From Phallus indusiatus (taxonomy: Eukaryota; Basidiomycota; Agaricomycetes; Phallales; Phallaceae): a stretch of DNA of 64,000 nucleotides. This document shows, one piece after another, positions 1-12,355 of this stretch (the first letter of the stretch is position 1; each line of letters begins with the position of its first letter). Below the pieces are notes generated by a model that ran no database searches, had not been told where the DNA came from, and worked only from the letters and a program-made list of their open reading frames with translations. A program made the position numbers and the translations under genes. The stretch spans positions 558,001 to 622,000 of the forward strand of contig JAQFWX010000002.1 in assembly GCA_027605045.1 (NCBI GenBank), given 5' to 3'.

Positions 1-821
<821 letters not shown>

Positions 822-960
822 TGTCGCGAGCCCATTAAATGCTCTGAATGTCTATGGCGGTTAAGTAGACGTGGACAAGCTGGCATTCTTAGGCTGGATT
901 GTACGGTCACCAATCACCAGTCACTAGTCACGCTTTCCACTCTCGGTTTTTCTATGCACG

Positions 961-1550
961 ATGCCAGTATACGGCTTATGGGCATGTGTTTTCTTATGCT
1001 TTGATTAGGTATTAACTAACTTGACTTAAACAACTTCCAGATAATAAATAAAGCAGGAGGTCTAGTTTATCAGCGCAACTTCTCAGGCAAGCTACTGAAA
1101 TACATAAACACACGTCAAGTTTTGCTTTGAAGCGCAACTAATTTAGTGTACACCGACCACAGATGGCATGGCACAACTATCATCAAATGAATATCTCATT
1201 CTAGCGGGCACGTTACATGGTATTCATGCCATCACCAGTCGTCTTTCTCCAACTGGCTCTAGCTCAGGCGTGCAGGTCATAGAGGCAGAATCCTTCAAGA
1301 TGACAATTTTTATCACTGCAACAGGTTGGTTGAGGGACACTCTTTCAGTATTGTCAGCTTATTTTTTGTTCGAGGGACGAAATTCATTTTACTAACACCT
1401 CTCACGGATCCCTCCGCCGATTCGACCATTCAAAAAATTTATGAAGTTTATGCGGATGCTGTTATGAAAAACCCATTCCAGACTCCCGAAATGCCTATTC
1501 GCAGTGAAACTTTTGATGCTCGCATATCCCGAGTTATCGTCTCATCATAG
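961..1550 (+). CDS. TRS23: TRAPP complex subunit Trs23/TRAPPC4
   Basis: Core subunit of the TRAPP complexes, the Rab GEFs that tether vesicles at the ER-Golgi and Golgi. Exons 961-981, 1041-1086, 1163-1324 and 1375-1550 give a protein of about 134 residues that starts MPVYGLWIINKAGGLVYQ, the Trs23 N-terminus. It continues through SSNEYLILAGTLHGIHAI and ends after KNPFQTPEMPIRSETFD, the conserved C-terminal block. The length fits short fungal forms, which lack the PDZ-like insert of human TRAPPC4. The first two introns (982-1040 and 1087-1162) begin with GC rather than GT; GT alternatives either hit a stop or break the conserved alignment. The third intron is an ordinary 50 bp GT-AG intron. 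The last few residues are less certain. Confidence 0.88.
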
Positions 1551-2487
1551 TGGTGACACGCGCCCGCACTCAGATTGTTATCTTCGAGGGAAGAATAAAG
1601 AGGTAAAGTGCGACACTCTCGAAGCATGTATGTCTACGTTTATTCATAATTCGAACGAAAAATGTATCATTTGCTTCTTTTCCTTGGCTTTTCATGGCCA
1701 GCTCCTATACGCCCACCCATCTCCCCCACCATCGCAGATGTGTGCAATCACTCGCCATTCATATTAGAAGTCGGCAAGTTAGTACCCTCGACGTCAAAAT
1801 GGAAGCGAGATTTTAGCTGACCGTGGCAAAAGGTTCTGGCCATTCCCAGTATATAATATACCCGGCTGGACTTAAGCCAATAACTTCCAAAGTCTGGGTT
1901 GTTTGGGATTTTCATAGGGTTCCTTTTTCCTACCACCACTTCCCGTTTATCCAAATGTAGGCGTTTGGGATAATTAGTAAGGATACCCCCGTCATACTCC
2001 TTCATGCATGGGAGATAGAAGCTACTTTTACTCGTAATTGGTTTATACTGGCTACCTTTCACAATCTATCGTTTTCGCTCCCGTACGTATAATGCATGTG
2101 GCAAAAACCATGGATCCGAGTGGCGACTGAATCCGGGTTAGTCCGTCGGTATGTGAGAACTCATTGGACATATTTGTCCACATTCATTTTAGATAAGATC
2201 TTATGTTATCTGATGTGATTCAAAATTTTCAGCCACAATGATACTCCGTCGCGAAAGCGGTTAGTTCTTGACTTAACCCCGATAACGTGCCATTGTATGA
2301 GAATATGCTTTCATATAACCAACCAATAGCTAATCGTACAACAGGTGAACAAAATAAGCATGACGGAAGAACAAACAAAAAGGCTTTTTAGTCCCGTTCT
2401 GCGGCCCTTTCCAGTTGTTGGCGTTTTCGGGACCCACTCCTGTTTTTTTCTGATGAGAATGTGCAGATTGAGAATAGAACTGAATGC
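1551..2487. other. Intergenic region between convergent TRS23 and PRP45
   Basis: This 0.9 kb separates the 3' ends of two convergent genes and probably holds both 3' UTRs. A 104-residue frame on the minus strand (1748-2062) has no recognisable domain and no convincing splice partners. I see no RNA gene or repeat here. Confidence 0.5.
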
Positions 2488-4393
2488 TTACGCTTCTGTG
2501 TCCAGTCCTCGTTTTCTACCACCTTTCGCTTCGTCCAAGAATTCGTTAACCCCAAAAACGTCTCCGGTATCTTTCTCGAACTGAACGGGTCCTTCTCTAG
2601 CCTCTTGTTCGTTAGCGCCTTCAAATCCGACACGAGGTCGACCCAATCCAAATCTGTCATTATCCAAAGTCCGGCTGATACCTTCTTCCGTACCACCCCC
2701 AAAGGACTCGTCATTACCCTCTGTTATATTACCACGAGCTTTGTATATGGCAGAAGCTGCAGAGGAGCCGTGGAAAAGGGGACGATCATAAAGATTATAG
2801 GAGTCATCGTCTCCAAATGAGTTGGATAGCGATTCTTGATTGAATAGTCGAGAATCTAACATCGACTCTTTGGATAGGGTAGGTTTAGCTAAACCCAGGG
2901 CTATTTTCTCCGATATGTCTCGGTTTTGTTGCCTTGGATTAGAAAGAAGTGAGTAATGTTGAGGAACTGTTTCAAAGCCGAGAAAAACGTACCTGGCGAG
3001 CATCTTAGCCCTCTGCTCCGTACCCATATTGCTCATACGCATGTCTCTCTCGCGTTCACGTCTCTTTTCGCGTCTCATTTCATCTCGTACTTTGATGACT
3101 TCCTCGTCCTCAGCACTTCCTTCCTCATCCTCGCTTCCGCTTCCGCTTTCACTTCCATAATTAGCCAAACTCGTATTCATAGCTGTTCGTCCATCAACAG
3201 AAGGTTTCGAGGAAACGGCCAGGCCACCCCGTTCTTCTCTGGCGCGCTGAGCAAGCATGCGCAAATGCTCTTCCTTGTTCGCCTTTTCTTTTTGAGCAAG
3301 TTTTTGCTGCATCAAGGCCCTCTGCCGAACTTCCTCGCGAGCATGGCGATCGGCGATAAAAAGGGCTTCTGAGAATTTGGCAAAATTATCGTTAATATGA
3401 ACCTAAAGGCATAAGCTGCGTCAGGGAGTAGGACCAAGGCTAATATGCTACTTACGTCTTGTAAACCTCTACCGTCCGCAGCCAACCTCTTGTCCAATGG
3501 AATTGTGAAACCCTTGTTATTTTTCCAATTAGAGATACACGGAGGAATCATCCATTCTTTTTGTTCCTGGGCGGTAGCCTTTCTGGGAGGGCTTCTGAGA
3601 ACAGGCACCGGTGGACTTGGAGGTCCCCTTGGAATTTTCTTATGCTTAAATCGTGGAGGTTCTAAAGGGTCCTCGACGACTTCGGTCATTTTGATAATTC
3701 GTTGTTTCAGTCCATTAGAACCCTGCTGTTGACCCGGGGTATAGCGGATAAAGCTTGTTTTTCCTTGAGTATCGGGAATATGTTTAGGTTGAGCGGCTTT
3801 GATCTTGCCGTTGACCAATTTTTCTAACGCGGCGCGAGTGCGCTCTGCAGTAGACTGAACTTCTTCCTCAGATGGCCGTTCCATCGAGCGTTCTTTCTCA
3901 TCTAGGTCAGTGCGATGTTCCATAGGCACCAAATCTTTGAACTGTGATTGAACCGTACGACCATCCCTATGGCCTTGGTGGGCTATAGCATCGTAACGAA
4001 CATTTCCTTCGCTATCAACTTGCAAGGCCAATGTATTACCGGAAGAGGCCTGTGGATTCGTTGTATTAGTAAAACAGGTCTCGCATCATCGTAAAACGAC
4101 ATACTTTCTTTCTCCCCATTTCTAATGGGTACTGAGCAACATGACACTCTGGGTAAGACCCGCCATCACCGTAATCGTCTTGGCTCGTGGGCTTCCAACT
4201 TTTCCGCTGCCCATAAGGAGGTATTATTGGTCGATTAGATACAACAGCTCGTGAATCTTGGCGAACAGTTTCTTCCGATTCTTCCTCACTTTGGAAGTGT
4301 AAAGGCTCTGGAAGAAGTCTAGAAAGATGTCAGCAACTATACTATCAATCAATTGGGTTATGTTGCAACTGACGCAGCTAAGGCAGTGGCCAT
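2488..4393 (-). CDS. PRP45: Pre-mRNA-processing protein 45 (SNW/SKIP)
   Basis: SNW-domain splicing factor, part of the activated spliceosome (Prp19-associated) and orthologue of human SKIP. Exons are 4374-4393, 4105-4318, 3456-4049, 2993-3402 and 2488-2932, with introns of 53-60 bp. The start MATALAALLPEPLHF matches the family. The hallmark SNWKN-KGFTIPLDKRLAADGR is followed by HINDNFAKFSEAL and the Glu/Lys/Arg-rich helix, then the C-terminal NRDISEKIALG block. The final intron (2933-2992) is exactly 60 nt with no in-frame stop, so retaining it would add 20 residues. The gene starts with a 20-nt coding exon. Orthology is very secure. Confidence 0.95.
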
Positions 4394-5034
4394 GTTTGAA
4401 AAATAAGATATGTAGTGGCAAAGGAAGACGTCGTGACGCGTTACTATCTCACGTTACTCTCATGATGTAAGCTTCCTAACTAGGCGCTAAATCTTGGACA
4501 ACTGGGTAATTAATGCATCGACACTGCCAATTTCCCATTCCATGGCCCTTTTTCCCAACCTGGTTATATACCACCAAAGTATATTCCAAATGGTAAAAAA
4601 AACATATTTTATGTCTATTTGTGTCAACTTCACTTTGATACTGTCCTGTCAATCTTGACCTAGTTAAGCGCAGGCCATTTCGGTTTAGACGCAATCTGTT
4701 CCGAATCTCTCCAGAAGATATAAGTATATCATCAGCTGATACGTCGCTCGCTGTTTATCCAATTTACATATGCTGTATGGTACTACGGCTACCGTACACC
4801 CCAATGTTCAATTTTTCAATGTTCCAGACACAGATTATCCAAATGATTTGGAAGTTGGCTTCGTTTCCTTAACAAAAGATTGTCACGGTTAACTTCAAAA
4901 AGGGTTTCTTCGATTATATTCTGCTATTATCTGCTAGTACTCTGCTAGGTGATTATCTTTTTCAGGCCGTATAAAGCCAGTCGAATACAATTACATTTTA
5001 GATATAGAATGATAAAAAGACATAAAGATATGGG
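4394..5034. other. Upstream region of PRP45 and downstream region of the UbiA gene
   Basis: About 640 bp of AT-rich DNA between the PRP45 start and the UbiA-family stop. It probably holds the PRP45 promoter and the 3' UTR of the other gene. I found no conserved frame, RNA gene or clear repeat. Confidence 0.5.
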
Positions 5035-6259
5035 TTATGAGATATTCATCATCGGATGACGCAGGACGGATAATTTCCTAGCTTGGAACTCGCCAAGTCC
5101 TAAACAAATATGAGCAATTGATAACCATATCTAATGAAATTGCAGAGTCGTTAGTCGCATGCAGACTAAGTGATAAAAAGAACAGAGATCGACATACATT
5201 GTAAAATAAGTAGGACCTTTTGTCAGCTTCCGGAGTCCTGTAGCGGTAAAAGCGACAGGCAACGACTAGTGCCATGGAAAAAAGTGGTAAGGAGATAGGA
5301 ACATCAATGTTCCAGAAGGTTGAAACTAGGTTAGACCAGAATACAATTAACGTCGAGGTTCCCACACGAGATAGCTCTGGAAAGACGATTGGAAAGGTCT
5401 GTTTGCCCTCCATCTTGTCGCCTTTCTCATCACGGAAGTCGGCGGCCTGAATTGTTGTGAAAATAATTAATGAGCTAGCTACTAAGGCTGCGACCGTCGA
5501 AGAGGGAAGAGTGCGACTACCTTTGAAAAGTTGAGTATATATGGTACGAGGATTAGAAGTGAACTAAACTACCTGCCAATTGAGTGGCACCCATCTCGAA
5601 ACTTGCGTAGCCCAGAGCGTTACAAAGGTTTCGCCATATCATGTGGCGATGCAATCCCAGATCGTTGTACGCCACGGTAGATAGACAAATAAGTATACTG
5701 GCCAAAAGAATGTTGTGATATAACGACAGTGCCAGACAGCCTGCACACAAGAAATAACGGAGTGTTTTTGTTTGCGATAGGGATATTCGGCCAGCGGGAA
5801 TTGGTCTCCATGGTTTGTTGACAGAGTCCTCCTCCGGACTGTTACTCTGGTTGGACACGCAGAATTGAAGGAGATGAATCCAAATCCAAAACATAATTTT
5901 GGAGAGATGTCCTATTTGATCCCATTGTGGAGGGGAAACGATTGTAGCAAACACGGTCTAGATGTGAGAGGAGAAAGATTAGGATGAATTGAGCTTCACA
6001 TAAAAACGAAGAGACGACAGACGACGGGCAATAGGATTGTTTTCAAATCTGATTTGGTGAATAAGTATAGGGTATGAAGGGCACTGAAGAGGGTATGGAT
6101 GGGATTCATCGGACCATTTTCGATGTTGTAGACAGGAATCTCTTGAACAGGAAAGGAGTGGGATAATAGGGAAGCGACTGAACGCGATAAGAGAGAAGTG
6201 TACCAGGCTAAGAAGGAATGAAACGACACTTCTTTGTGTGGAGAAGACAACAGCGTCAT
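5035..6259 (-). CDS. UbiA-family membrane protein (prenyltransferase or terpene cyclase-like)
   Basis: Exons 6023-6259, 5573-5957, 5198-5520 and 5035-5130 join in frame to 346 residues. The UbiA family consists of polytopic membrane enzymes that bind prenyl diphosphates through two Asp-rich motifs and Mg. The second motif is intact (DFRDEKGD). The first is altered: where the family has N-D-x-x-D-x-x-x-D, this protein reads NQSNSPEED, so two of three Asp are Gln and Ser, followed by NKPWRPIPAGRIS. Several hydrophobic segments and a C-terminal YNIWLSIAH complete the fold. Similar altered sequences occur, as I recall, in fungal UbiA-like proteins, some of which act as membrane terpene cyclases. 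The substrate cannot be told. There is no obvious biosynthetic cluster nearby. Confidence 0.85.
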
Positions 6260-7373
6260 TCTAGAGGACCGAGTTGCCCAAAGAAGGCAGAGAGATGTTA
6301 GAGAAGAACGTCTTGCGTATAACGAAGAGCTGCTTGAACATGATGAGGTGTGTTTATATGTCTCTAGCCCTGACGAGGTAGGCGACCTAAGTGGGATGCG
6401 GATCTCATTCGATCTACAGACCTTTCCTTTTCACGAGGTAAGCAGGAGTGAGAAAAAATTTTCAAAAAAGAATATCAAGAGAAAATAAAATAAAAGAAAA
6501 AAAAGGCGGATTGCGGCATGTTTGATTTTTGACAACGAGGATAAGTGCGTTGTAGAGCGGCCCTTTCTTAAGTTTGGAAGCCACGCCAGCTCATCACTTT
6601 TTGTAAGCTGAATACTTAAGGCTGATCAACAGAATACGGGTGAACAGCAGTTGAAGGAAGTAAATGACCGCAGAGCGATGAGATTGTTGGTGTAGTAGAA
6701 GTGACCGGTTGACCCTTGCACCAGGTGAACTCGTCGTGACAAATGACCAATTAATGACATGAGAGCTAAGACAAATATTTCTGGAATGGTTATTTTAGTT
6801 TGGGCAAATCTATGAAATTTATTTATATTTATTTTTATTCTAAATAAAAACACATGCATAAACAGATAAGTAACTGGGTATTACATAGTATCTAGACCTT
6901 TTTAAAACCACATCAATCGCTGTTTCAAACTCAAAAAATCTCAGCGTGCGTGTGTGTCCCTGAACTCGAGGAGGAAGTTATGCGTGGAATTTTATGTAGC
7001 GAGAGCGTAATGATTCATACACCACTTTAGATGGTGCATTCGCCACGCTGATATTACGCATTATATGCTATAATGTGCCGCAGCGACAGCAAATGGCTTA
7101 CACGTCTGGCAAACCCGCTTGATGAGTGATTCAAAAACCGAAATTCTAGGCTGATGGATAAGTAGGGTTTGTAATTCTCGGATGATTCCGCGAAAGCCCA
7201 AACATTTGCGCGCATGCAAAGAAAAAAGGCCCGTTCGACTATTATATATTGTGAACTGTCGCGTTTCGTTTCAGCTAGCTTTTTTTTTGTTTCGCGTCTG
7301 CTGTTGTAACCGGTCTTCTTTCTTCCCCTTTTTTCGCGACACGCGCTGATTCCGAATAAACAAAGAACACAAA
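6260..7373. other. Divergent upstream region of the UbiA gene and the small gene at 7374
   Basis: About 1.1 kb without a supported gene. The last 120 bp before 7374 are pyrimidine-rich (T and CT runs at about 7277-7335) and then A-rich, a layout common for fungal core promoters and 5' leaders. The 119-residue minus-strand frame here reads like translated promoter sequence. Confidence 0.45.
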
Positions 7374-7598
7374 ATGGGCGGAAAACAAAGAGTGCCTTGG
7401 CATGTTCACTCAAAATTCAATGTTCTTGCTCCATTTGTTGCATGTACAATATTAGGTACCACCTACGTTTCAAAGCAGACAATAGTGAATGACGCTACAT
7501 GCATGCATGCACCCTGTGAAAAACGATTTCCTGATAGATCGGACCAGACGCCCCGGACGGAAATGAATTCAACGGAGGTGGAACCTATTGAATTATGA
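7374..7598 (+). CDS. Small hypothetical membrane protein
   Basis: A single frame of 74 codons starting in good context (AAAATGG) after a pyrimidine-rich leader. The start is MGGKQRVPWHVHSKF; residues 16-32 form a hydrophobic stretch ending in ILGTTY, followed by a polar tail with two Cys. The shape suits a small single-pass membrane protein, for instance a mitochondrial inner-membrane assembly factor, but I do not recognise the family and that role is only a guess. A spliced extension downstream cannot be ruled out. Confidence 0.4.
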   Translation: MGGKQRVPWHVHSKFNVLAPFVACTILGTTYVSKQTIVNDATCMHAPCEKRFPDRSDQTPRTEMNSTEVEPIEL

Positions 7599-8518
7599 TG
7601 AAACGGACATCGCGCTTTTACTACACGCACCATGATTTCCGTTTGCGATGACTAAATATACGAAGCGGCGCAAAAAACTTAATATGCTTTTTTAGGAAAT
7701 CTGGCGGGCCTAAAGCGATGGCAATCCTTCGCGTCTTGGGTTGATTCTTGGTCTTGGTCTTGGTCTTGGTTTTGGTCTTGATCTCCTTGCGAGTATCTCA
7801 TTGACAAAAGCTTGATGAGGTTAGAGTATTTGCATGGTTTGGAGTCCCATAGTCATGTTTCTCCCGAGCCTGCAAGGGGTTCGGCAAATGTCTTACCAGT
7901 AAAGCTGAATGTTACCAAACTTGACTTAGGTTCGGGTTGCATGCAAGAGGGGGCAAAGACAAACAGTATTAGTCAATCGGACTAAATTAGACTCTGCATT
8001 TGGTTCACCCTCTAAAGATGGGCTTAGCTTATTATGGGATGGAAAAATGAAGGAAAGAGTTGCAGGGAGAGCCGGTAGAGGGATAAGGCTAACTGACGGT
8101 TGGCTACCTCATGAGACAGGTACGGGATGCTGTGAGCTGCCGTTCGACTCCGCCGCATAGCATGTCACCGGGTTCTAATCTATTTCCTTCTTATTGGGTT
8201 TATTTTGATTGATGAAGGTAATAATTCCATATCGAATATGGAGAAAGCCATACCTGAAGAGTTGTGGTGACTTGATTATCATACGAAAAACAGGACGAGA
8301 GTGGAGACACAGGAGACCTCGTGATCTGGGAAAGAGGGAAATACTGATTTAGAAAAGTCATGGTTTTGGTTCTGAAATTTCAGTAAATTGTCCACGAGTT
8401 GAGGTGAATCGAGATTGATGGTGCGTTGGTGAGAACCGTTTGAACGATTATAGGCGACGGCAGCCGCTTAGCGCCCATTAGCTAAGCCTTTCTCAACCCG
8501 ACTACTCTGGTTACCTGC
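7599..8518. other. Gene-free region upstream of UPF1
   Basis: Both strands are rich in stops. Apart from a short hexanucleotide repeat near 7.75 kb I see nothing definable. A GTTCGACTCC string at about 8143 looks like a tRNA T-loop, but no stem pairs around it. The stretch nearest 8518 presumably carries the UPF1 promoter. Confidence 0.45.
7746..7782 (+). repeat. GGTCTT hexanucleotide tandem repeat
   Basis: About six copies of the unit TTGGTC/GGTCTT follow each other with one or two substitutions (one copy reads GGTTTT). It lies outside any supported gene, upstream of UPF1, and looks like an ordinary microsatellite. Confidence 0.75.
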
Positions 8519-11500
8519 ATGGAAAGTTTCGACAATTATCGTGATACGGTTTCACAATACGGTGCATCCGGTTTGGCCGATGATTCTGTATCTTTAGTCT
8601 CGGGATATACATCCAATACGCAGAACCTTTCCCAAAGATTGGAAAGCTTGTCCCTGCATGAGGCTAAGGAGACCAATAACACCAGCGATAATCATGCGAC
8701 TGAACAAACTCGAGCACAGTCCGATTCACGGATTCTAGACGAAGATTTTGATGGAGTCCTTGACGATTTGAAAGATGACGGCGGTATTGACCTACCGCCA
8801 CATGCATGCAGGTGAGGAGAACTTCGAGGCTTGTCGATCTATCTTGTGGCACTAACAAGGGTGTCACTATAAACGCCACCATATACAGTTACTGCGGTAT
8901 TCATTCCACCGCTTCGGTTGTGAAGTGCTTAGTTTGCTCCAAATGGTTTTGTAATTCACGTGGCAACACTTCGGCCTCGCACATTGTTAACCACTTAGTG
9001 CGTGCCAAACACAAAGAAGTGGTCTTACATTCTGAAAGTCCGCTGGGTGAGACAACACCTGAATGCTATACCTGCGGCAACAAGAATGTTTTTATGCTGG
9101 GCTTCATTCCCGCAAAGAGCGACTCTGTCGTCGTTCTACTTTGCCGGTATGTTTTATCTAACTGTACTGTCTTCATTGCGCCACACACTTAAATGATCTC
9201 ATGAAGGCAACCGTGTGCTGCAATATCTAAAGAGATATCGTGGAATACTTCTTTATGGGCACCTCTAATTGATGATCGCTCGTTCTTGTCGTGGCTAGTA
9301 AAACCGCCCAGCGAAGCTGAGCAGTTGAGGTCCCGGCAGATATCGTTCTCGCAGATCAACCGCTTAGAAGACTTGTGGAAGGAGCAGCCAAATGCAACTT
9401 TGGAAGATTTGGAAAAACCCGGAGTCGACGATGAACCTCAGCCTATTCTATTAAAGTATTATGCTTACTCTTTTTATGCCAATTTGGTTTACTTATTTTT
9501 AAAAGGTACGAAGATGCGTATCAATATCAGAATATATTTGGTCCTTTAGTTAAGATTGAAGCTGACTATGACAAACGGCTGAAAGAGAGTCAGACGCAAA
9601 CCGATATCACAGTTCGTTGGGACATGGGTCTTAATCACAAACGAGTTGCTTGGTTTATGATGCCTAAACTCGAAAGTGGGGAGGTTAGGCTAGCTGTCGG
9701 TGACGAGCTGAGACTTCGGTATTCTGGAGAATTGCATAGTCCTTGGGAGGGGGTCGGGCATGTCATAAAGATTCCAAACAGTATGTTTGCCGAGTACTTC
9801 TTCTGATTTTCTCACTCATAGCTTAGATGTATCGGACGAAATTGGATTGGAACTGAGAAGAACCGAGGGCGTGCCTAGTGAATGCACTCACGGATTTTCT
9901 GCTGATTTCGTTTGGAAAAGTACAAGCTTTGACCGGATGCAACTTGCTATGAAGACCTTCGCAGTAGATGAGAAAAGTGTTAGTGGTTATATTGTGAGAT
10001 TTTTACATCTCTTAGTCCTACGTAAGAAGGGTTAATTTATTTAAATTCACAGTATCATAAACTCTTGGGGCACGAAGTGGAGCCACAGATATTAAAGACA
10101 CAAATGCCCAAAAGGTTGCTTACTTCCATAATTTTTTGAACTACATTGACTTCTGGAAGATTTTCTGCTCCTGGCCTTCCTGAACTCAACCATTCTCAAA
10201 TGTACGCTGTTAAAAGCGTGTTGCAAAAACCTCTAAGCTTAATCCAGGTATTTACTAGTATCGTCTTTGATAATTTGCATCACAGCTGATTTTCTTGCCA
10301 GGGTCCTCCCGGAACGGGAAAAACAGTAACATCGGCTTCTATCGTGTACCATTTAGCCAAGATGAATCCCGGCCAAGTACTGGTCTGCGCTCCGTCCAAT
10401 GTAGCTGTGGATCAATTAACTGAGAAGATACATGCCACCGGCCTCAAAGTTGTTCGGCTGTCAGCAAAATCTCGTGAAGCTTTAGACTCTTCAGTCTCTT
10501 TTTTGACGTTACACCAACAAGTTGCAAACAACACTGCTCATGTCGAACTCCAGAAACTCATTCAACTAAAGAACGAACAAGGAGAGTTGAGTTCGAATGA
10601 CGAACGGAAATACAAAACTTTGATTAGAGCCTGTGAGAAGGAAATTTTAAGTGCTGCGGACGTCCTGTGCTGCACGTGTGTTGGAGCAGGCGACCCAAGA
10701 TTAGGCAAATTCAAATTTAGGACGGTGTTGATTGATGAAGCCACACAAGCAGCTGAACCAGGTAGACGTTCTAAAGTCAAGCTATCATTCAATCAGCATT
10801 GACCCTCTTATTTGAATCTCTCTATGTATAGAATGTATGATTCCATTGATCCTTGGATGTAAGCAAGTCGTTCTTGTTGGCGATCACCAGCAGTTAGGAC
10901 CAGTCATCATGAACAAAAAGGCCGCTAGAGCTGGTCTTACTCAGTCTCTTTTCGAGCGTCTTGTCGTTCTCGGAAATCGACCAATCCGACTGCAGGTCCA
11001 ATATCGAATGCATCCTTGCTTGTCCGAATTTCCCTCTAATATGCTTTATGAGGGGACGTTACAGAATGGTGTCACCGCACCTGAAAGGCTCCGAAAGAAC
11101 GTCGACTTTCCATGGCCTTCTCCCGATACACCAATGTTTTTCTACCAAAACCTCGGTCAAGAAGAAATTTCTTCAAGCGGTACCTCTTTCCTGAACCGGT
11201 AGGAATTGTCTTTATAATAGAATTTTTGTGCCTTTCTGACTTTAGCTTTCAGAACGGAAGCGTCAAACGTGGAAAAGATTGTTACGAAGTTTTTTAAATC
11301 GGGCGTTGTTCCGAGTCAAATAGGCATTGTAACCCCTTACGAGGGTCAACGTTCTTATGTTGTCAACTACATGCAGTTCAATGGATCTCTGAAGAAGGAT
11401 TTGTACAAGGAAGTGGAAGTCGCCAGTGTCGATGCTTTTCAAGGGAGAGAAAAGGACTATATTATTCTCAGCTGTGTTCGTAGCAACGAACACCAAGGCA

Positions 11501-12355
11501 TCGGCTTTTTGAACGATCCCAGACGTTTGAACGTAGCTCTCACACGCGCCAAATACGGTGTGGTGATTCTTGGAAACCCTAAAGTTTTAAGCAAGGTTAG
11601 TCCCATTCTCATTCTATCTCGATCACCAATATTAAACTTGCGATAGCACCCGTTATGGCATTATCTGTTAACCCACTACAAAGAAAAAGGTTGCCTTGTT
11701 GAAGGACCGCTCAGTAATTTGCAGCCAAGTATGATCCAATTTAGTAAACCCAAACGGTCGTTGACGAAGTCAATGGAACAATTCCGCCGCCACGAAGTTA
11801 CTGCGAAAGAGGCAATGAGTCCTGCGGGATTTTCAGATAGTGAGTATCGAGCACTTCAGTTTTCTTGTCGATCGTTGACTTGTCCTAGGTCGTCGATCAG
11901 GCACACCAAGTCGCTTCGATGCTAGTTTTTACCGAACACACGATCCGTTAGGCTATATCCCTTCCGATGTACAGTCTCTTAGGTCTCAGGCGACATATTC
12001 ATCTGGATTACCAATATTCGCTGGAGGCAACGGCCCTTTCAGCCAAAATGTACAACGCTCATCTGGTGCACCGAAACGCAGTACATATGGAAGCTATGCC
12101 AGCTCTATCATATCTCAAGATATTGGCAATGCGACGGAGACGGGTAGCGTAGCCGGCAGCGCTGTAACCTCTGAGCGAATGGGGAGCATGGCATATTCTC
12201 AGTCTGATCGTCTTCGTCGCCGTCTTTCTTACTCTTCATTGGCTGGTGGCTCGGATCTAGGGTCATCCTTCGATTACAAAAGTCAAGAAGATGCTGGAGA
12301 CGATGACGTGAAGTCTCAATACGCCGGCACCCAATCGGGGCTAACGGTTTTCTAG
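8519..12355 (+). CDS. UPF1: ATP-dependent RNA helicase Upf1 (nonsense-mediated decay)
   Basis: Superfamily 1 RNA helicase at the centre of nonsense-mediated mRNA decay. Twelve exons: 8519-8811, 8889-9146, 9207-9455, 9506-9780, 9827-9993, 10053-10114, 10160-10247, 10302-10761, 10832-11198, 11253-11595, 11647-11839, 11889-12355. The N-terminus is acidic. The Cys/His-rich Upf2-binding domain follows, with [26 protein letters not shown] and [11 protein letters not shown]. The helicase core has GPPGTGKT (Walker A), [13 protein letters not shown] (Walker B), [20 protein letters not shown] and [15 protein letters not shown]. The last exon encodes a Ser-rich tail with seven SQ or TQ dipeptides, like the phosphorylated tail of animal Upf1 and unlike short yeast tails. 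Introns are 45-77 bp. Identity is certain. Confidence 0.97.

Noticed and set aside
1748..2062. 104-residue frame on the minus strand
   Set aside because: No domain, no splice partners, and it lies between two convergent gene ends where chance frames are common.
7054..7413. 119-residue minus-strand frame
   Set aside because: It overlaps the promoter and start of the small plus-strand gene and its composition mirrors the pyrimidine-rich leader.
8130..8160. tRNA-like T-loop GTTCGACTCC
   Set aside because: The flanking bases (TGCCG and CCGCC) do not pair, and no acceptor or anticodon stem can be drawn on either strand.
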